Positions 50,985-59,919 of a DNA stretch of 64,000 bases are shown here, one piece after another; within the stretch, counting starts at the first letter, position 1; every line of letters begins with the position of its first letter. The position numbers and the translations under genes were made by a program. The stretch is taken from contig NZ_QHHQ01000002.1 of NCBI RefSeq assembly GCF_003258595.1, positions 1,361,830 through 1,425,829 on the forward strand. Reading direction: 5' to 3'. The DNA is from Acuticoccus sediminis. GTDB lineage: Bacteria; Pseudomonadota; Alphaproteobacteria; Rhizobiales; Amorphaceae. Under the pieces are notes generated by a model, which worked only from the letters and a program-made list of their open reading frames with translations, was not told the origin of the DNA and did no database searches.

Positions 50985-51785
50985 ATGAAAAAAGGCCCCA
51001 CGGCCTTGAAGGCCCTGAGAGCCGCGGGTCTCATCCTGACGGTGACGCCCGGACGCAGCGGGACAAAGCTCCTCACGAGGCTCCTCGCCGAATGCCTCGA
51101 CATCCAGGCGGAGCACGAGGCCGCACCGCGCCTCAACTTCGTCCTGCGGACCGTGCAGTTCGCCCCGATCGCGGCCCGCTGGTGGCTCGTTTCGGAGAAG
51201 ATCCCCGCCATCGCCTCCCGCCTCGAGGGCAAGCGTCCCTACGCCGACATCTCGCACCTCTACTGCAAGGGGTTCATCGAGCCGCTTCTGGATCTCGGCC
51301 TCCGGCCCAGCGTCATCCTCCTGACGCGGCCCGCGCGCGAAGTCGCGCTCAGCATGCTGGCGATCGGAAGCGTCCCCGCGCGCACGGTGTCGGGGCACCT
51401 GGTCCTCGTCGGGCCCGACGACCCCGGCGTGGTGGCGCCCGCCGACTGGAGGGCGTGGAGCGACTATCAGCTCTGCTACTGGTATGCGCGCGAGATCGAG
51501 CGGCGCCAGAGGCACTACAGCGAGACCCTGCCGAAGGCGGGCTGCCGGACGTTCGAGATCGCGATGGACGAGCTGACGGGGATGGAGACCTTCCTCCCGC
51601 TCGCACGCTTCCTGACCCGCAAGCGCGACGTCCGGATCGACCCCGAGCGCTTCGCGGCGATCGTCGCCGTCAACCAGAACCCGCGCGAGGGGGTCGGCCA
51701 GGCCGAAGCCGCGGACCCGCCCGACGAGGCCTGCTGCGCCGCCGCCGAGGCGGACGTCGACGCCGCTCTCGCAGCACTCGGCTGA
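50985..51785 (+). CDS. Sulfotransferase-like P-loop protein
   Basis: 266 residues. The N-terminal LILTVTPGRSGTKLLTRLLAECL resembles the PAPS 5'-phosphosulfate-binding loop of sulfotransferases. The segment PSVILLTRPAREVALSMLAIG matches the 3'-phosphate-binding strand with R and S, and AWSDYQLCYWYAREIERRQRHY corresponds to the helix usually following it. It may transfer sulfate to a small molecule or glycan; the acceptor is unknown and no PAPS-synthesis genes are nearby. The start could be ATG 50985 or GTG 50955. It stands alone between the TRAP operon and a gene-poor stretch. Confidence 0.6.
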   Translation: MKKGPTALKALRAAGLILTVTPGRSGTKLLTRLLAECLDIQAEHEAAPRLNFVLRTVQFAPIAARWWLVSEKIPAIASRLEGKRPYADISHLYCKGFIEPLLDLGLRPSVILLTRPAREVALSMLAIGSVPARTVSGHLVLVGPDDPGVVAPADWRAWSDYQLCYWYAREIERRQRHYSETLPKAGCRTFEIAMDELTGMETFLPLARFLTRKRDVRIDPERFAAIVAVNQNPREGVGQAEAADPPDEACCAAAEADVDAALAALG

Positions 51786-52231
51786 AGGTCCAATGCACGG
51801 TCGTCGCAGGATGTGGATCACCCGAGCCAGCCAGCCGACCGCATACGGTGCGGAACCGGCAGCATCGCGGCGGTCCGTCCAGCCGGCTTCGACACTCGTC
51901 GAAAGTCCGCCGAGGCGGTCGGTCACTGTCACGGCCTCCGGAAATGCTGGAGCGCGTGGGCGCCCCACCGACCGGCCCCGGTCAAGTCGATCGACCTCTA
52001 ATTTTCGGCGACGGCTCTGCCGATGCTGATGGAGGCGGGTTCCCCGTCTGCCGTGATCTTTCGCGGCCTCGCCCGTGCGATGGCGGGCGAGGCTGCTCCT
52101 GTCCATTGAGGCCGCGGATGACCCTCTACGAATTCGTACGAAGTGTGCGTCACGGGCGGGTACTGCGCGTTCGCGATCTCGCCCGGGAGCACGGGTGCCG
52201 TCATGTCCGCGTCGCCCGGCGACGGCGCCGG
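51786..52231. other. Intergenic stretch with a strong hairpin and a palindrome
   Basis: About 445 bases with no convincing gene. It contains a 10-bp perfect stem, GCCTCGCCCG and CGGGCGAGGC around an 8-base loop (52066-52093), and the 12-base perfect palindrome TACGAATTCGTA (52127-52138). The hairpin could end transcription of the downstream GH94-like gene, which reads toward it, or of the sulfotransferase gene. Confidence 0.45.
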
Positions 52232-55200
52232 TCAGACCTGCGTCGCACCGGGTGAGGCGCCTCGCCGGCCATTGAGTTGGCCGAGGATGAGGCTGACTAG
52301 GATGCCGGGGCCGCTCGAATAGATCCGCCAGCCGCCCTCGACCGACAGGGTCCCGGCGCGCACGCGGTCCCAATCCCTGCTCGCCTGGTAGCGGTCGAGG
52401 ACGTCGGCGTCGCTGCTCGAAAAGTACGCGTTGCGCTGCCGGGGCGCGGCGTTCGCCACCCGCTCCGTCACCACGACCGGATTGACCTGGGCGAGGGCGT
52501 CCCAGAACGCGGCGGCGTCGCCGGTGGCGGCCAGCACCTCGGCGATCCGCAAATGCGCATGGGTGTACATGAGGCCGATCTCGCGGCCGAAGTATGCGGC
52601 GGACTCGGCGCGGCGGAAGATCCGCTCGATCCCGCCATGGTACGGGAGCGGCCGCTCCATCAGCCGCACCCCGTCCGGGAAGGACAGGTGCTCGCGGATC
52701 AGGTCGAGGTGGCGCTCCGTCTCCTCCGGGCTGAGGAGGCCGGCGTGCATCGCCTCCGTCATCGCGATCAGCGAATAGTGGATGCCACTCACGGTATCGT
52801 CGGGATGGAAGAGTACCTTTGCGCCACCCGACGCGTCGAAGTCGGCGTATCCGGCGACGATACCGCCCGGCATGAGATGGCGGCGGAAGTCCTCGCGGAT
52901 CGCCCCCGCGAGGGTCGACACCTCGGCCGCGCGCCTGTCGTGGCCGAAGCGGGCCAGGATCGCGGCGTAGCGGCGGGCCTGGCGGTAGAGGAGCGCCACC
53001 GTCCAGCCGCTCACCATCCGCTCGCGCATGGCCGGGTCGACGGGCTGGAGGGAATCGTTCCAGTCGCCTTCGCCGTAGCGGATGAGGTGCGTACCGGGCA
53101 CGAACCGCGCCTCGACGGCTGCGAGCAGGCGGTCGACATGGACCGCGACGGGGTCCGTCCGGTCCGCCGCCCTCGCCCCGCCGTCGCGCCATCCCACCGA
53201 CTGCTCGAGGATGCCCCCGTCCCCGGTCGCCTCGACGTAGTCGCAAAGGGCCTTCAGCGGCCAGACGATGACGTCGCCGTGCGCGTCGCTGCTGCGGATC
53301 CAGGCGTAGGGGTCGAGCATGAACCACTGCGGCCAGTCCGCGTTGTTCACGTCCTGCTCGGCGAAGACCGTGGCGAGGATCGCCTTCACCGTCTCGTCCT
53401 GACGGAGGGCGAGGAGGAGCTCGACGGGCCCCTGGCACACGTCGCGCGTCCCCCAGGCCGCCCCGCTGTACTGCTCCAGCCCGTGCGGCGCCGCGACATG
53501 CACCCGGCCGTCGTGGATCATCCACGGCAGCAGCGTCAGCGCGGACCCGGCGTCCGGGTCGTCGCTGCCAGCGACGGCGATCCCGTTCGTCAGCCGCTGC
53601 CAGGCGGCGGTGAATGCCATCTCGTCCGGCATGTCGGGTCTGGCACGCCAGGCGTCCGCCGCCTCATTCGCCTCGCCGTCGCTGGCGAGCGAGCCGGCGA
53701 CGGCAAAGCGGAAGCCCCCTGTGGGCCGCGTCCGCATCGCGGCGAAGGCACCCGTCGTCGCGGGCGCGCCATCGAACAGGAGCTCCTCGCCGCCGATCGC
53801 GTCGATCTCGCCGGGCGTGCCGACCACGAAATGGAACGCCGCGTCGGGATATTGTCCGCCCCAGGCGCTGCCGGGATCCGGGCGGAAGATGATCCGCGAG
53901 CGATCCGCATCGACCTCCACCTCACCGTGGTGGGCGAGGTCATGCTCGCCGAGGACGAGTTGGGCGTAGACGAGGAAGCGGCATGGCGCGCCATCGACCG
54001 TCACCGAGAACGTCGCGAGGGCCCGGTTCTCCGGCGAGACCGCGACGGAGACGGTGATGGTCCGGTCGGCCAGCAGATAGACCCATCGGCAGTCCCAGAT
54101 GCCCATCTCGTAGACGGACGGGACCGCCAGTCGTTGCCAACCCTCGCCGGTGTCGACAAGCATGCGCAGGCCCCCGCTGCGGATCAGGTCGTAACCGTCC
54201 CGCGCGACCGAGAAGAGCTTGTTGAGCGAGGTGTTGCCGAGGCTGAGCTGCGCGGCGAACACCCCGTGCATCCACGTGGTCAGGCTGAGCGTCCCGTCGC
54301 CCGGCAGCCAGTCGGTCCCGCTGACGAGGATGGTGCCGTGGCGCCGCAGGACGGCCGTCTCCTTGTCGCGCAGCACCACATGGCGGTTCTTCGAGCCGTC
54401 CGGCACGAAGAACGAGAGCGTCGCCCCGTCCTCCTCCTCGACCATCGTGCGGTCGGGGTATCGCGTCGCCAGCGCGGCTCCGGCCGCATCTTCGGCGCGG
54501 AGCGCCGGAGCGGTCTCGACGATGCTCCGCACGACCGGCGCAAGGGGCACGTCCCGCTCGACGAGCTCCGACGCGGCCCGTTCGGCGAGCGCCACGACGG
54601 AGAGGTCGCCGTCGTCCGACGCGCCGGCGTGGGATGCATGGAGGACGCCGAAGAACGTCGTACGCACCGTTTCGCCCGGGGCGATGTCACGGACCGGAGA
54701 CTGGAACGCGGCGCAGGCGGCCTCGCCCTGCATCCGCTGAGACGGCAGGGCCGTTCCGAACGGGAGGTCGAGTTCTCCCGTCGCCCGATGGGCCGGACCG
54801 GCGACCTGCCGGAAATCGGTGGCGTAGGCGACCGCACCGTCGAGACAGCCGTGGGCCGCCCAGGGATGGCCGCCCAGCTGCATCAGATTCTGCCGCGACA
54901 TGATCACCGGGCCGGCGGTCGGATGCACGGCCACGTGATGGTCCATGTACTGGCAGGCGAAGGCCTCGTTGTTCATCAGGAACGGACGTTCGCCGAGGCC
55001 GAGGTCCTGCACGAGGACGGCGTCCGCGCGAACCGGGCCGGAGCCGAGGTTGGTGATCACGGCGCGCCACAGCCAAAGCGGCTCCGATGGCGCCAGGACG
55101 AGCGTGACGCGGCAGCGCAGGATCCCGACCTCGCGCTCCCAGACAACGCGGTCCTCGAGGACGCCGACGCGATCGGCGCCTCCGGGACCGATGAGCGGGA

Positions 55201-55432
55201 TCGCCCCGGGCCGGGAATCGGTCCGCACGAACAGCCGCAGAAGGCCCCCGCCGATGCCGGAACCGAGGATCTGGCCCAGCATGAGATGCCCCCGCCCGGT
55301 CTGCCGCGTCAGCGCGAAGACGGCGCCGTTTCCAAGGACGGAGACGTTCAGCCCCGCGCCATTGGCGATATGGCGCAGGCCGAGATCGGCGTCCGTCGGT
55401 GTCCGGAAGCGATGGGGGGAAGCGTCGCCCAT
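52232..55432 (-). CDS. GH94-type glycoside phosphorylase-like protein
   Basis: 1066 residues. An N-terminal beta-sandwich region (GLNVSVLGNGAVFALTRQTGRGHLMLGQILGSGIGGGLLRLFVRT) leads into an (alpha/alpha)6 catalytic-type domain with GAAWGTRDVCQGPVELLLALRQDETVKAIL and GEGDWNDSLQPVDPAMRERMVSGW. The latter is equivalent to the GDWNDG motif that carries the general-acid Asp of cellobiose phosphorylases. The length and N-terminus recall 1,2-beta-oligoglucan phosphorylases rather than the shorter cellobiose enzymes. It has no signal peptide, so it would act on internalised or internal glucans. I chose the ATG at 55432, with GAGG upstream. No sugar transporter is adjacent. Confidence 0.65.
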   Translation of the reverse strand: MGDASPHRFRTPTDADLGLRHIANGAGLNVSVLGNGAVFALTRQTGRGHLMLGQILGSGIGGGLLRLFVRTDSRPGAIPLIGPGGADRVGVLEDRVVWEREVGILRCRVTLVLAPSEPLWLWRAVITNLGSGPVRADAVLVQDLGLGERPFLMNNEAFACQYMDHHVAVHPTAGPVIMSRQNLMQLGGHPWAAHGCLDGAVAYATDFRQVAGPAHRATGELDLPFGTALPSQRMQGEAACAAFQSPVRDIAPGETVRTTFFGVLHASHAGASDDGDLSVVALAERAASELVERDVPLAPVVRSIVETAPALRAEDAAGAALATRYPDRTMVEEEDGATLSFFVPDGSKNRHVVLRDKETAVLRRHGTILVSGTDWLPGDGTLSLTTWMHGVFAAQLSLGNTSLNKLFSVARDGYDLIRSGGLRMLVDTGEGWQRLAVPSVYEMGIWDCRWVYLLADRTITVSVAVSPENRALATFSVTVDGAPCRFLVYAQLVLGEHDLAHHGEVEVDADRSRIIFRPDPGSAWGGQYPDAAFHFVVGTPGEIDAIGGEELLFDGAPATTGAFAAMRTRPTGGFRFAVAGSLASDGEANEAADAWRARPDMPDEMAFTAAWQRLTNGIAVAGSDDPDAGSALTLLPWMIHDGRVHVAAPHGLEQYSGAAWGTRDVCQGPVELLLALRQDETVKAILATVFAEQDVNNADWPQWFMLDPYAWIRSSDAHGDVIVWPLKALCDYVEATGDGGILEQSVGWRDGGARAADRTDPVAVHVDRLLAAVEARFVPGTHLIRYGEGDWNDSLQPVDPAMRERMVSGWTVALLYRQARRYAAILARFGHDRRAAEVSTLAGAIREDFRRHLMPGGIVAGYADFDASGGAKVLFHPDDTVSGIHYSLIAMTEAMHAGLLSPEETERHLDLIREHLSFPDGVRLMERPLPYHGGIERIFRRAESAAYFGREIGLMYTHAHLRIAEVLAATGDAAAFWDALAQVNPVVVTERVANAAPRQRNAYFSSSDADVLDRYQASRDWDRVRAGTLSVEGGWRIYSSGPGILVSLILGQLNGRRGASPGATQV

Positions 55433-55709
55433 TCCTGGCCTCGCGTTGCGCATCAAACCGCAGGACCGCGGCGGCCGGGAAGCATGCCGCCATCAGGCCG
55501 ACAGGGGAAGGGTCGACCCATGCCCCTTCCATGGCAGCATCGCGCGCCGTTCGCGGCGGATCGGCGCGTCGGCGTGCGACCGCTGGACAGTGCCAAGGCA
55601 CACACGGCTCAGCACATTTTCTGTATTCGTCAGATGATCACAATTCGCGACCGCGCGCATGCTATCGTGTTGCAGACGTGATCTATCCACCCGAGCCGCC
55701 GGAGGGCGA

Positions 55710-56648
55710 ATGTCGCGGCAACACCGACTCGATGCTCTCCCGGAGAACATCCACTGGGGAATTCACGACGCGGCCCTGCCCCCGGTTCTGCATGTGGCAT
55801 CCGGCGACACGGTGACGCTGACGAGCTGGGCCGCGGCCGACCCGGACGACCTGCCGCCCGATCGGACCCTCGTCCGGCGGGAACACCTTCACGCCATGGA
55901 GCGATGCGCCAAACTCGGCGCCAGCCACATGCTGACCGGGCCGGTCTTCGTCAAGGGCGCGGAGCCGGGCGACGTCCTTCAGGTCGACATCCTCGACGTC
56001 GATCCCGTCGACCGATGGGGATATGTCGGCACGCTGCCGCTGCGCGGGACACTCCCCGGGGAGTTCGACAGCGCAACGATCATCCACCCCGAGATCGACA
56101 TCGAGCGGCGCACGGCGCGGCTGCCCTGGGGCAGGGAGATCCCGCTGGATCCGTTCTTCGGGGTCATCGCCGTCGCGCCGCCACCGCACTGGGGGCGCCT
56201 TTCCAGTGTCCAGCCGCGCAAGTTCGGCGGCAACATGGACAACAAGGAGCTGCGTGCCGGCTCGACCCTCTACCTGCCGGTCTTCGTCGACGGCGCGCTG
56301 TTCTCGGCCGGTGACGGTCACGGCGTCCAGGGGGATGGCGAAGTCTGCCTCACCGCGCTGGAGACCGGCCTCTCCGGCTCGTTCCGGCTCACCGTCCGCA
56401 AGGACCTCGGCTACACTTACCCGTTCGCCGAGAATGCCACCCACCTCATCAGCATCGGCCTCGACGAGGACCTCGACGAGGCGGCGCGGATCGCCGTCCG
56501 CGAGATGATCGACCACATCTGCCGCCGGACCGGGCTGACCCGCGAACAGGCCTACATGCTCTGCTCGCTGCAGGGCGACCTGCGTGTGACGCAGACCGTC
56601 GACGGCGAGAAGGGGTGCCACATGATGCTGCCGAAGGCCGCGCTGTGA
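55710..56648 (+). CDS. Acetamidase/formamidase-family protein, cytoplasmic
   Basis: 312 residues, the typical FmdA/AmdA length, with no signal peptide. Family motifs are NIHWGIHDAALPPVLHVASGDTVTLTSW, HMLTGPVFVKGAEPGDVLQVDILDVDP, DPFFGVIAVAPPPHWGRLSSVQPRKFGGNMDNKELRAGSTLYLPVFVDGALFSAGDGHGVQGDGEVCLTALE. It should hydrolyse a short amide to an acid and ammonia. It is a second, clearly different member of the family in this window. A GGAGGG ribosome site precedes the ATG. The 55433-55709 gap shared with the divergent GH94-like gene should hold both promoters. Confidence 0.87.
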   Translation: MSRQHRLDALPENIHWGIHDAALPPVLHVASGDTVTLTSWAAADPDDLPPDRTLVRREHLHAMERCAKLGASHMLTGPVFVKGAEPGDVLQVDILDVDPVDRWGYVGTLPLRGTLPGEFDSATIIHPEIDIERRTARLPWGREIPLDPFFGVIAVAPPPHWGRLSSVQPRKFGGNMDNKELRAGSTLYLPVFVDGALFSAGDGHGVQGDGEVCLTALETGLSGSFRLTVRKDLGYTYPFAENATHLISIGLDEDLDEAARIAVREMIDHICRRTGLTREQAYMLCSLQGDLRVTQTVDGEKGCHMMLPKAAL

Positions 56649-56894
56649 AGAGTGCCCCTGCACTCCCCGGCGCCGCGCGGTACCGCCACGAAAATCGTTC
56701 TTGTGATCGGGCGTCCTGCAGGGCATTCGAAGCGGATGGTGAATTCCGGCTGGTCGAGTCCCCCTGCCCTCCGATGTCGGCGCTGCAAGACGGCACGTCC
56801 GTCCCCCACGACGACCTATTCGTTGCGCAGCGGGATGCATCCTGACCGAATGGGTTGGCCATACCGTCGTCACTGCATTATTCTAGCTCGTTGA

Positions 56895-58532
56895 ATGCGA
56901 ATAAAAATCTCGTTTAGCGTTCTGATGGTCATCATGGCGCTGGCGTTTCTGGCGCCCGCGGTGACGGCCCTCATCCTCTACGTCAACGCTCGCGAGCGCG
57001 AACGCACTGAAATTGTGCTGCGGAGCGGTGCCGACCTTACGGGCGAGATCGCCCATCGGCTGAGCAGCGAATTCCAATCGGCCCAGACCATGCTCGCGAT
57101 CTTCGGTTCCAGCGGCTGGCTCGGAGCGGGTCTGTACGAGCGGCTTCACGCCAGGGCACAGGAAGCGTTGCGCGGCACGGAACGCTATCTGATCGTGGTC
57201 GACGAGACCGGACAGCAGCTCCTCAACACGCGCGTTCCGTTCGACACCCCGCTGGGTAAGTCCTCCGACCAGGTGACGCTTCCGCGCGTGATGGAGACCG
57301 GCACGCCATCGGTCTCCAACCTGTTCCGCGGCGGCGTCGCCAACATTCCAGTCTACAATGTCATTGCGCGGTCGGAGCTGCCGAACGGCGAGCGTCGCGG
57401 CCTCATTCTGACGAGAGATGCGACCGACCTTGGGGCGGTCCTCACCCGCGGGCACGCCTCGGGCGACTGGAACGTCGCGGTTCTGGATGGCGATGGCCAG
57501 CTTGTCTATCCGTCGCCGCGGCTCAGCGATGAAGCCGCCGGAACACGGAACGATTGCTCGAGTCTCGCCGGAACCTCCGGCGCGAATGCCCCGCGGCTCT
57601 ACCTCCTTCAACGCAGTGTGACGCTGTCCGATTGGCGCGTCTGCGTCTGGGCCAGGCGCCCCTCCGGCTCGATCGCGGGAATGAACGAGCCGTTTTCGTT
57701 TCTCCTCCTGTGGTCAGGCCTGGTGATCGGCGCGGCGCTTGTCATCGGCTATCTGATCAGCCGCTCGATCGCCGACACGGCGAAAGTCGCAAATGCCATC
57801 GACGCAGGACTGCCGCCGCCGAAGCTTTCCTCACCCATTCGCGAGATCAACGATGTCATGGCGGCCCTGCGCCGGACTGCGGAGGTAAAGCTCGCCAAGG
57901 ACCAGGAGTTGGCGCTCCTTCTGCGCGAAACCGCGCACCGGGCGAAGAATCAGTTGGCGATCACGATTTCGCTGCTGCGCCTGTCGGCCCACGGCGCGTC
58001 GGATGTGACACAGCTCAAGGATGACCTGACGCGGCGCCTCACGGCGCTCGGGCGCTCCATCGACATCATAACGAACCGTACGGTCGAGGCCGCCCCGTTC
58101 GAACTCCTCGCCCGCACGCAACTCTCCCCTTTCATTACGCGGGACGAGCAGATTCAACTGGACGGCGACGAGTTCCTGATCTCGCAGAGCGCCGCGCAGT
58201 CCTTCGGACTGATCTTTCATGAATTGGCGACCAACTGCACCAAATACGGTGCCTGGGCAGTGCCCGGAGGCGTCGTGACGCTGCGCTGGAGCGCGGACGA
58301 AAAGGAATTCGTGGTCGAGTGGCTGGAGCGCGGCGGACAACGGCCCGCCCCCTCATCGTCCCAGCAGAACGGCGGCTTCGGAACGACCCTGATCGACTTC
58401 CTCGTCGAACGCGCCTTCAGCGGAACGATCGAAAGGCAGGTCGACGAAGACCAGTTTGCGGTGAACATCGTCGTTCCCGTCCGCGTCGTCTCCAAGGTCC
58501 ATTCGGTCGCCGAGGTCGACGACGACCGCTAG
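56895..58532 (+). CDS. HWE-family sensor histidine kinase
   Basis: 545 residues. One membrane helix (about 5-28), a periplasmic sensor region of roughly 240 residues, a second helix (about 272-291), then the kinase. The phospho-acceptor is His348 in ETAHRAKNQLAITISLLRLSAHG; the ATP lid region includes FHELATNCTKYGAWAVPGG (Asn near 447), EWLERGG with the W-x-E that names the class, and GFGTTLIDFLVERAF. It senses an extracellular signal and phosphorylates a response regulator that is not encoded nearby. A possible promoter, TTGGCC (56855), 17 bases, TTATTC (56878), lies very close to the ATG, implying a short leader. Confidence 0.88.
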   Translation: MRIKISFSVLMVIMALAFLAPAVTALILYVNARERERTEIVLRSGADLTGEIAHRLSSEFQSAQTMLAIFGSSGWLGAGLYERLHARAQEALRGTERYLIVVDETGQQLLNTRVPFDTPLGKSSDQVTLPRVMETGTPSVSNLFRGGVANIPVYNVIARSELPNGERRGLILTRDATDLGAVLTRGHASGDWNVAVLDGDGQLVYPSPRLSDEAAGTRNDCSSLAGTSGANAPRLYLLQRSVTLSDWRVCVWARRPSGSIAGMNEPFSFLLLWSGLVIGAALVIGYLISRSIADTAKVANAIDAGLPPPKLSSPIREINDVMAALRRTAEVKLAKDQELALLLRETAHRAKNQLAITISLLRLSAHGASDVTQLKDDLTRRLTALGRSIDIITNRTVEAAPFELLARTQLSPFITRDEQIQLDGDEFLISQSAAQSFGLIFHELATNCTKYGAWAVPGGVVTLRWSADEKEFVVEWLERGGQRPAPSSSQQNGGFGTTLIDFLVERAFSGTIERQVDEDQFAVNIVVPVRVVSKVHSVAEVDDDR

Positions 58533-58551
58533 TCCGGTATGGTCCGCTCCT

Positions 58552-58585
58552 CTTAGATTCCCTCGCGTCTTAGATTCCCTCGCGT
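58552..58585. repeat. Tandem 17-bp direct repeat
   Basis: Two perfect copies of CTTAGATTCCCTCGCGT in immediate succession, 19 bases after the histidine kinase stop. No hairpin is formed. Probably a replication-slippage duplication; no function is evident in the 58533-58686 gap. Confidence 0.7.
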
Positions 58586-58686
58586 CGGGTCGGAGTTCTC
58601 TGCGCGGATGATCGTGCGCTGAATATGTGGACGGGTTTGTGCCGCCAATGTCGCGCTCCATCCGAGCCTTCTCTAGCTCCCGCCGG

Positions 58687-59172
58687 TCATTCGGCGAGTG
58701 CCGCCCGATAGGCCTCAGTCAGTTCCCCAATCACCGAGCGTGCCGGCGGCTCCGCTCCGAGATGCAGGCTGCGTAATTCCGCCATGAACGCCTCCCACAT
58801 CTCCGGACCGCCCTCTTCGAGCAGCTGCGCGCGGATCGACAGCTCCCGCGTCGCCGGCGTGAAGCGCCGGCCCCAAGCGCCCATCTGGGCAAGCAGCGGT
58901 ACGAGTTGGATCGCCGGCTCCGTCAGGCTGTAGACCGTCTTCTGTTTGTGTGCCGGGTCCGGGCTAGTCGACAGCAGTCCCGCTTCCGTCAGCTTCTTCA
59001 GCCGGTCGGCCAGGATATTCGAGGCGATGCCTTCCTCGGAATTGTTGAGCAGGTCGCGATAGTGTCGGCGATTGCCGAACATGATGTCGCGGATGACGAT
59101 CAGGCTCCAGCGATCGCCGAGCGTCTCGAGCGTCAGGTTGATCGGGCAACCGGACCGAACTGGTTTGTCCAC
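58687..59172 (-). CDS. HxlR-family transcriptional regulator
   Basis: 161 residues. The winged-helix pattern is PVRSGCPINLTLETLGDRWSLIVIRDIMFGNRRHYRDLLNNSEEGIASNILADRLKKLTEAGLL, with the conserved near-N-terminal Cys that serves as redox or electrophile sensor in several HxlR proteins. A C-terminal extension beyond the usual 110 residues (PATRELSIRAQLLEEGGPEMWEAFM) is typical of a subgroup. I chose the GTG at 59172 because GGAGG lies six bases upstream; an ATG at 59205 would add 11 residues. It is divergent from the reductase pseudogene and YCII gene, which it probably controls. Confidence 0.85.
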   Translation of the reverse strand: MDKPVRSGCPINLTLETLGDRWSLIVIRDIMFGNRRHYRDLLNNSEEGIASNILADRLKKLTEAGLLSTSPDPAHKQKTVYSLTEPAIQLVPLLAQMGAWGRRFTPATRELSIRAQLLEEGGPEMWEAFMAELRSLHLGAEPPARSVIGELTEAYRAALAE

Positions 59173-59203
59173 TCGGGGCCTCCGCAGACTGTTTGCAATA
59201 TGC

Positions 59204-59242
59204 ATGCGGTTCTGGTATTCCACAACTGCTTGCAAACCGCAT
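59204..59242. promoter_or_regulatory. Inverted repeat in the HxlR/reductase divergent promoter
   Basis: ATGCGGTT (59204-59211) and its complement AACCGCAT (59235-59242), with TTTGCA/TTGCAA elements beside each. They sit in the 82-base gap between the HxlR start and the reductase start, where an HxlR dimer would be expected to bind. Assignment is inference. Confidence 0.4.
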
Positions 59243-59254
59243 ACAGTTGGGGAG

Positions 59255-59902
59255 ATGATCGTGAGCAAGGTGATCGTTTCCGGGTTCTCGCTCTCGATCG
59301 ACGGCTATGGCGCCGGACCGGATCAGAGCCCCGAACACCCGGTCGGCAAGCGTGGCGAGGAACTGCATAAGTGGATGGTCCAAACGGCCATGTTCCACGA
59401 CATGCTCGGCAAGGATGGCGGCTCGTCGGGCGTCGACAACGAGTATGCGACCCGCTCGATGGAGGGCTTCGGCGCGTTCATCATGGGCCGCAACATGTTC
59501 GGCCCCATTCGCGGCGACTGGCCCGACGACACTTGGAAGGGCTAGTGGGGCGGCAATCCTCCGTACCATGCACCGACGTTCGTGCTCACCCACCATCCGC
59601 GCGACCCTGTCGAGATGGAAGGCGGCACAGTCTTTCGCTTCGTCACGGACGGGATTGAGGCTGCGCTCGATCGGGCAAGGGAGGCCGCGGGCGACGGGAA
59701 CGTCAAGATTGCCGGCGGTGTCTCGACGGTGCGGCAATATCTTCAGGCCGGTCTTGTCGACGAGATGCATCTCGTCATCGCGCCGGTGGTTCTCGGGCGC
59801 GGCGAGGCGATTTTCGCAGGGATCGACCTGCCGTCGCTCGGCTTTTCCGTCACTGGGCATGCCGCGACCGACGCCGCGACCCACATCGTCCTCGCAAGAT
59901 AG
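59255..59902 (+). pseudogene. Dihydrofolate-reductase-family (RibD C-terminal-like) protein, interrupted by amber codon
   Basis: The frame begins KVIVSGFSLSIDGYGAGPDQSPEHPVG and runs to GPIRGDWPDDTWKG. It then meets a single TAG at 59543-59545 and resumes in the same frame as WGGNPPYHAPTFVLTHHPRDPVEMEGGTVFRFVTDGIEAALDRARE...VSTVRQYLQAGLVDEMHLVIAPVVLGRGEAIF. Relatives have two tryptophans at this point (KGWWG), so one TGG has become TAG with no frame change. Without the stop the protein would be 215 residues, the normal length. It would be an NAD(P)H-dependent reductase-like protein. Either a recent nonsense mutation or a sequencing error is possible. It is followed 17 bases later by a YCII gene. 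Confidence 0.8.
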
Positions 59903-59919
59903 AGAAAGGAGTTAGCGTC

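Noticed and set aside
58687..59268. Longer HxlR starts at 59205 or 59268
   Set aside because: Neither has a ribosome site. They would also overlap the probable operator, and the longest would overlap the divergent gene's start. GTG 59172 has GGAGG at good spacing.
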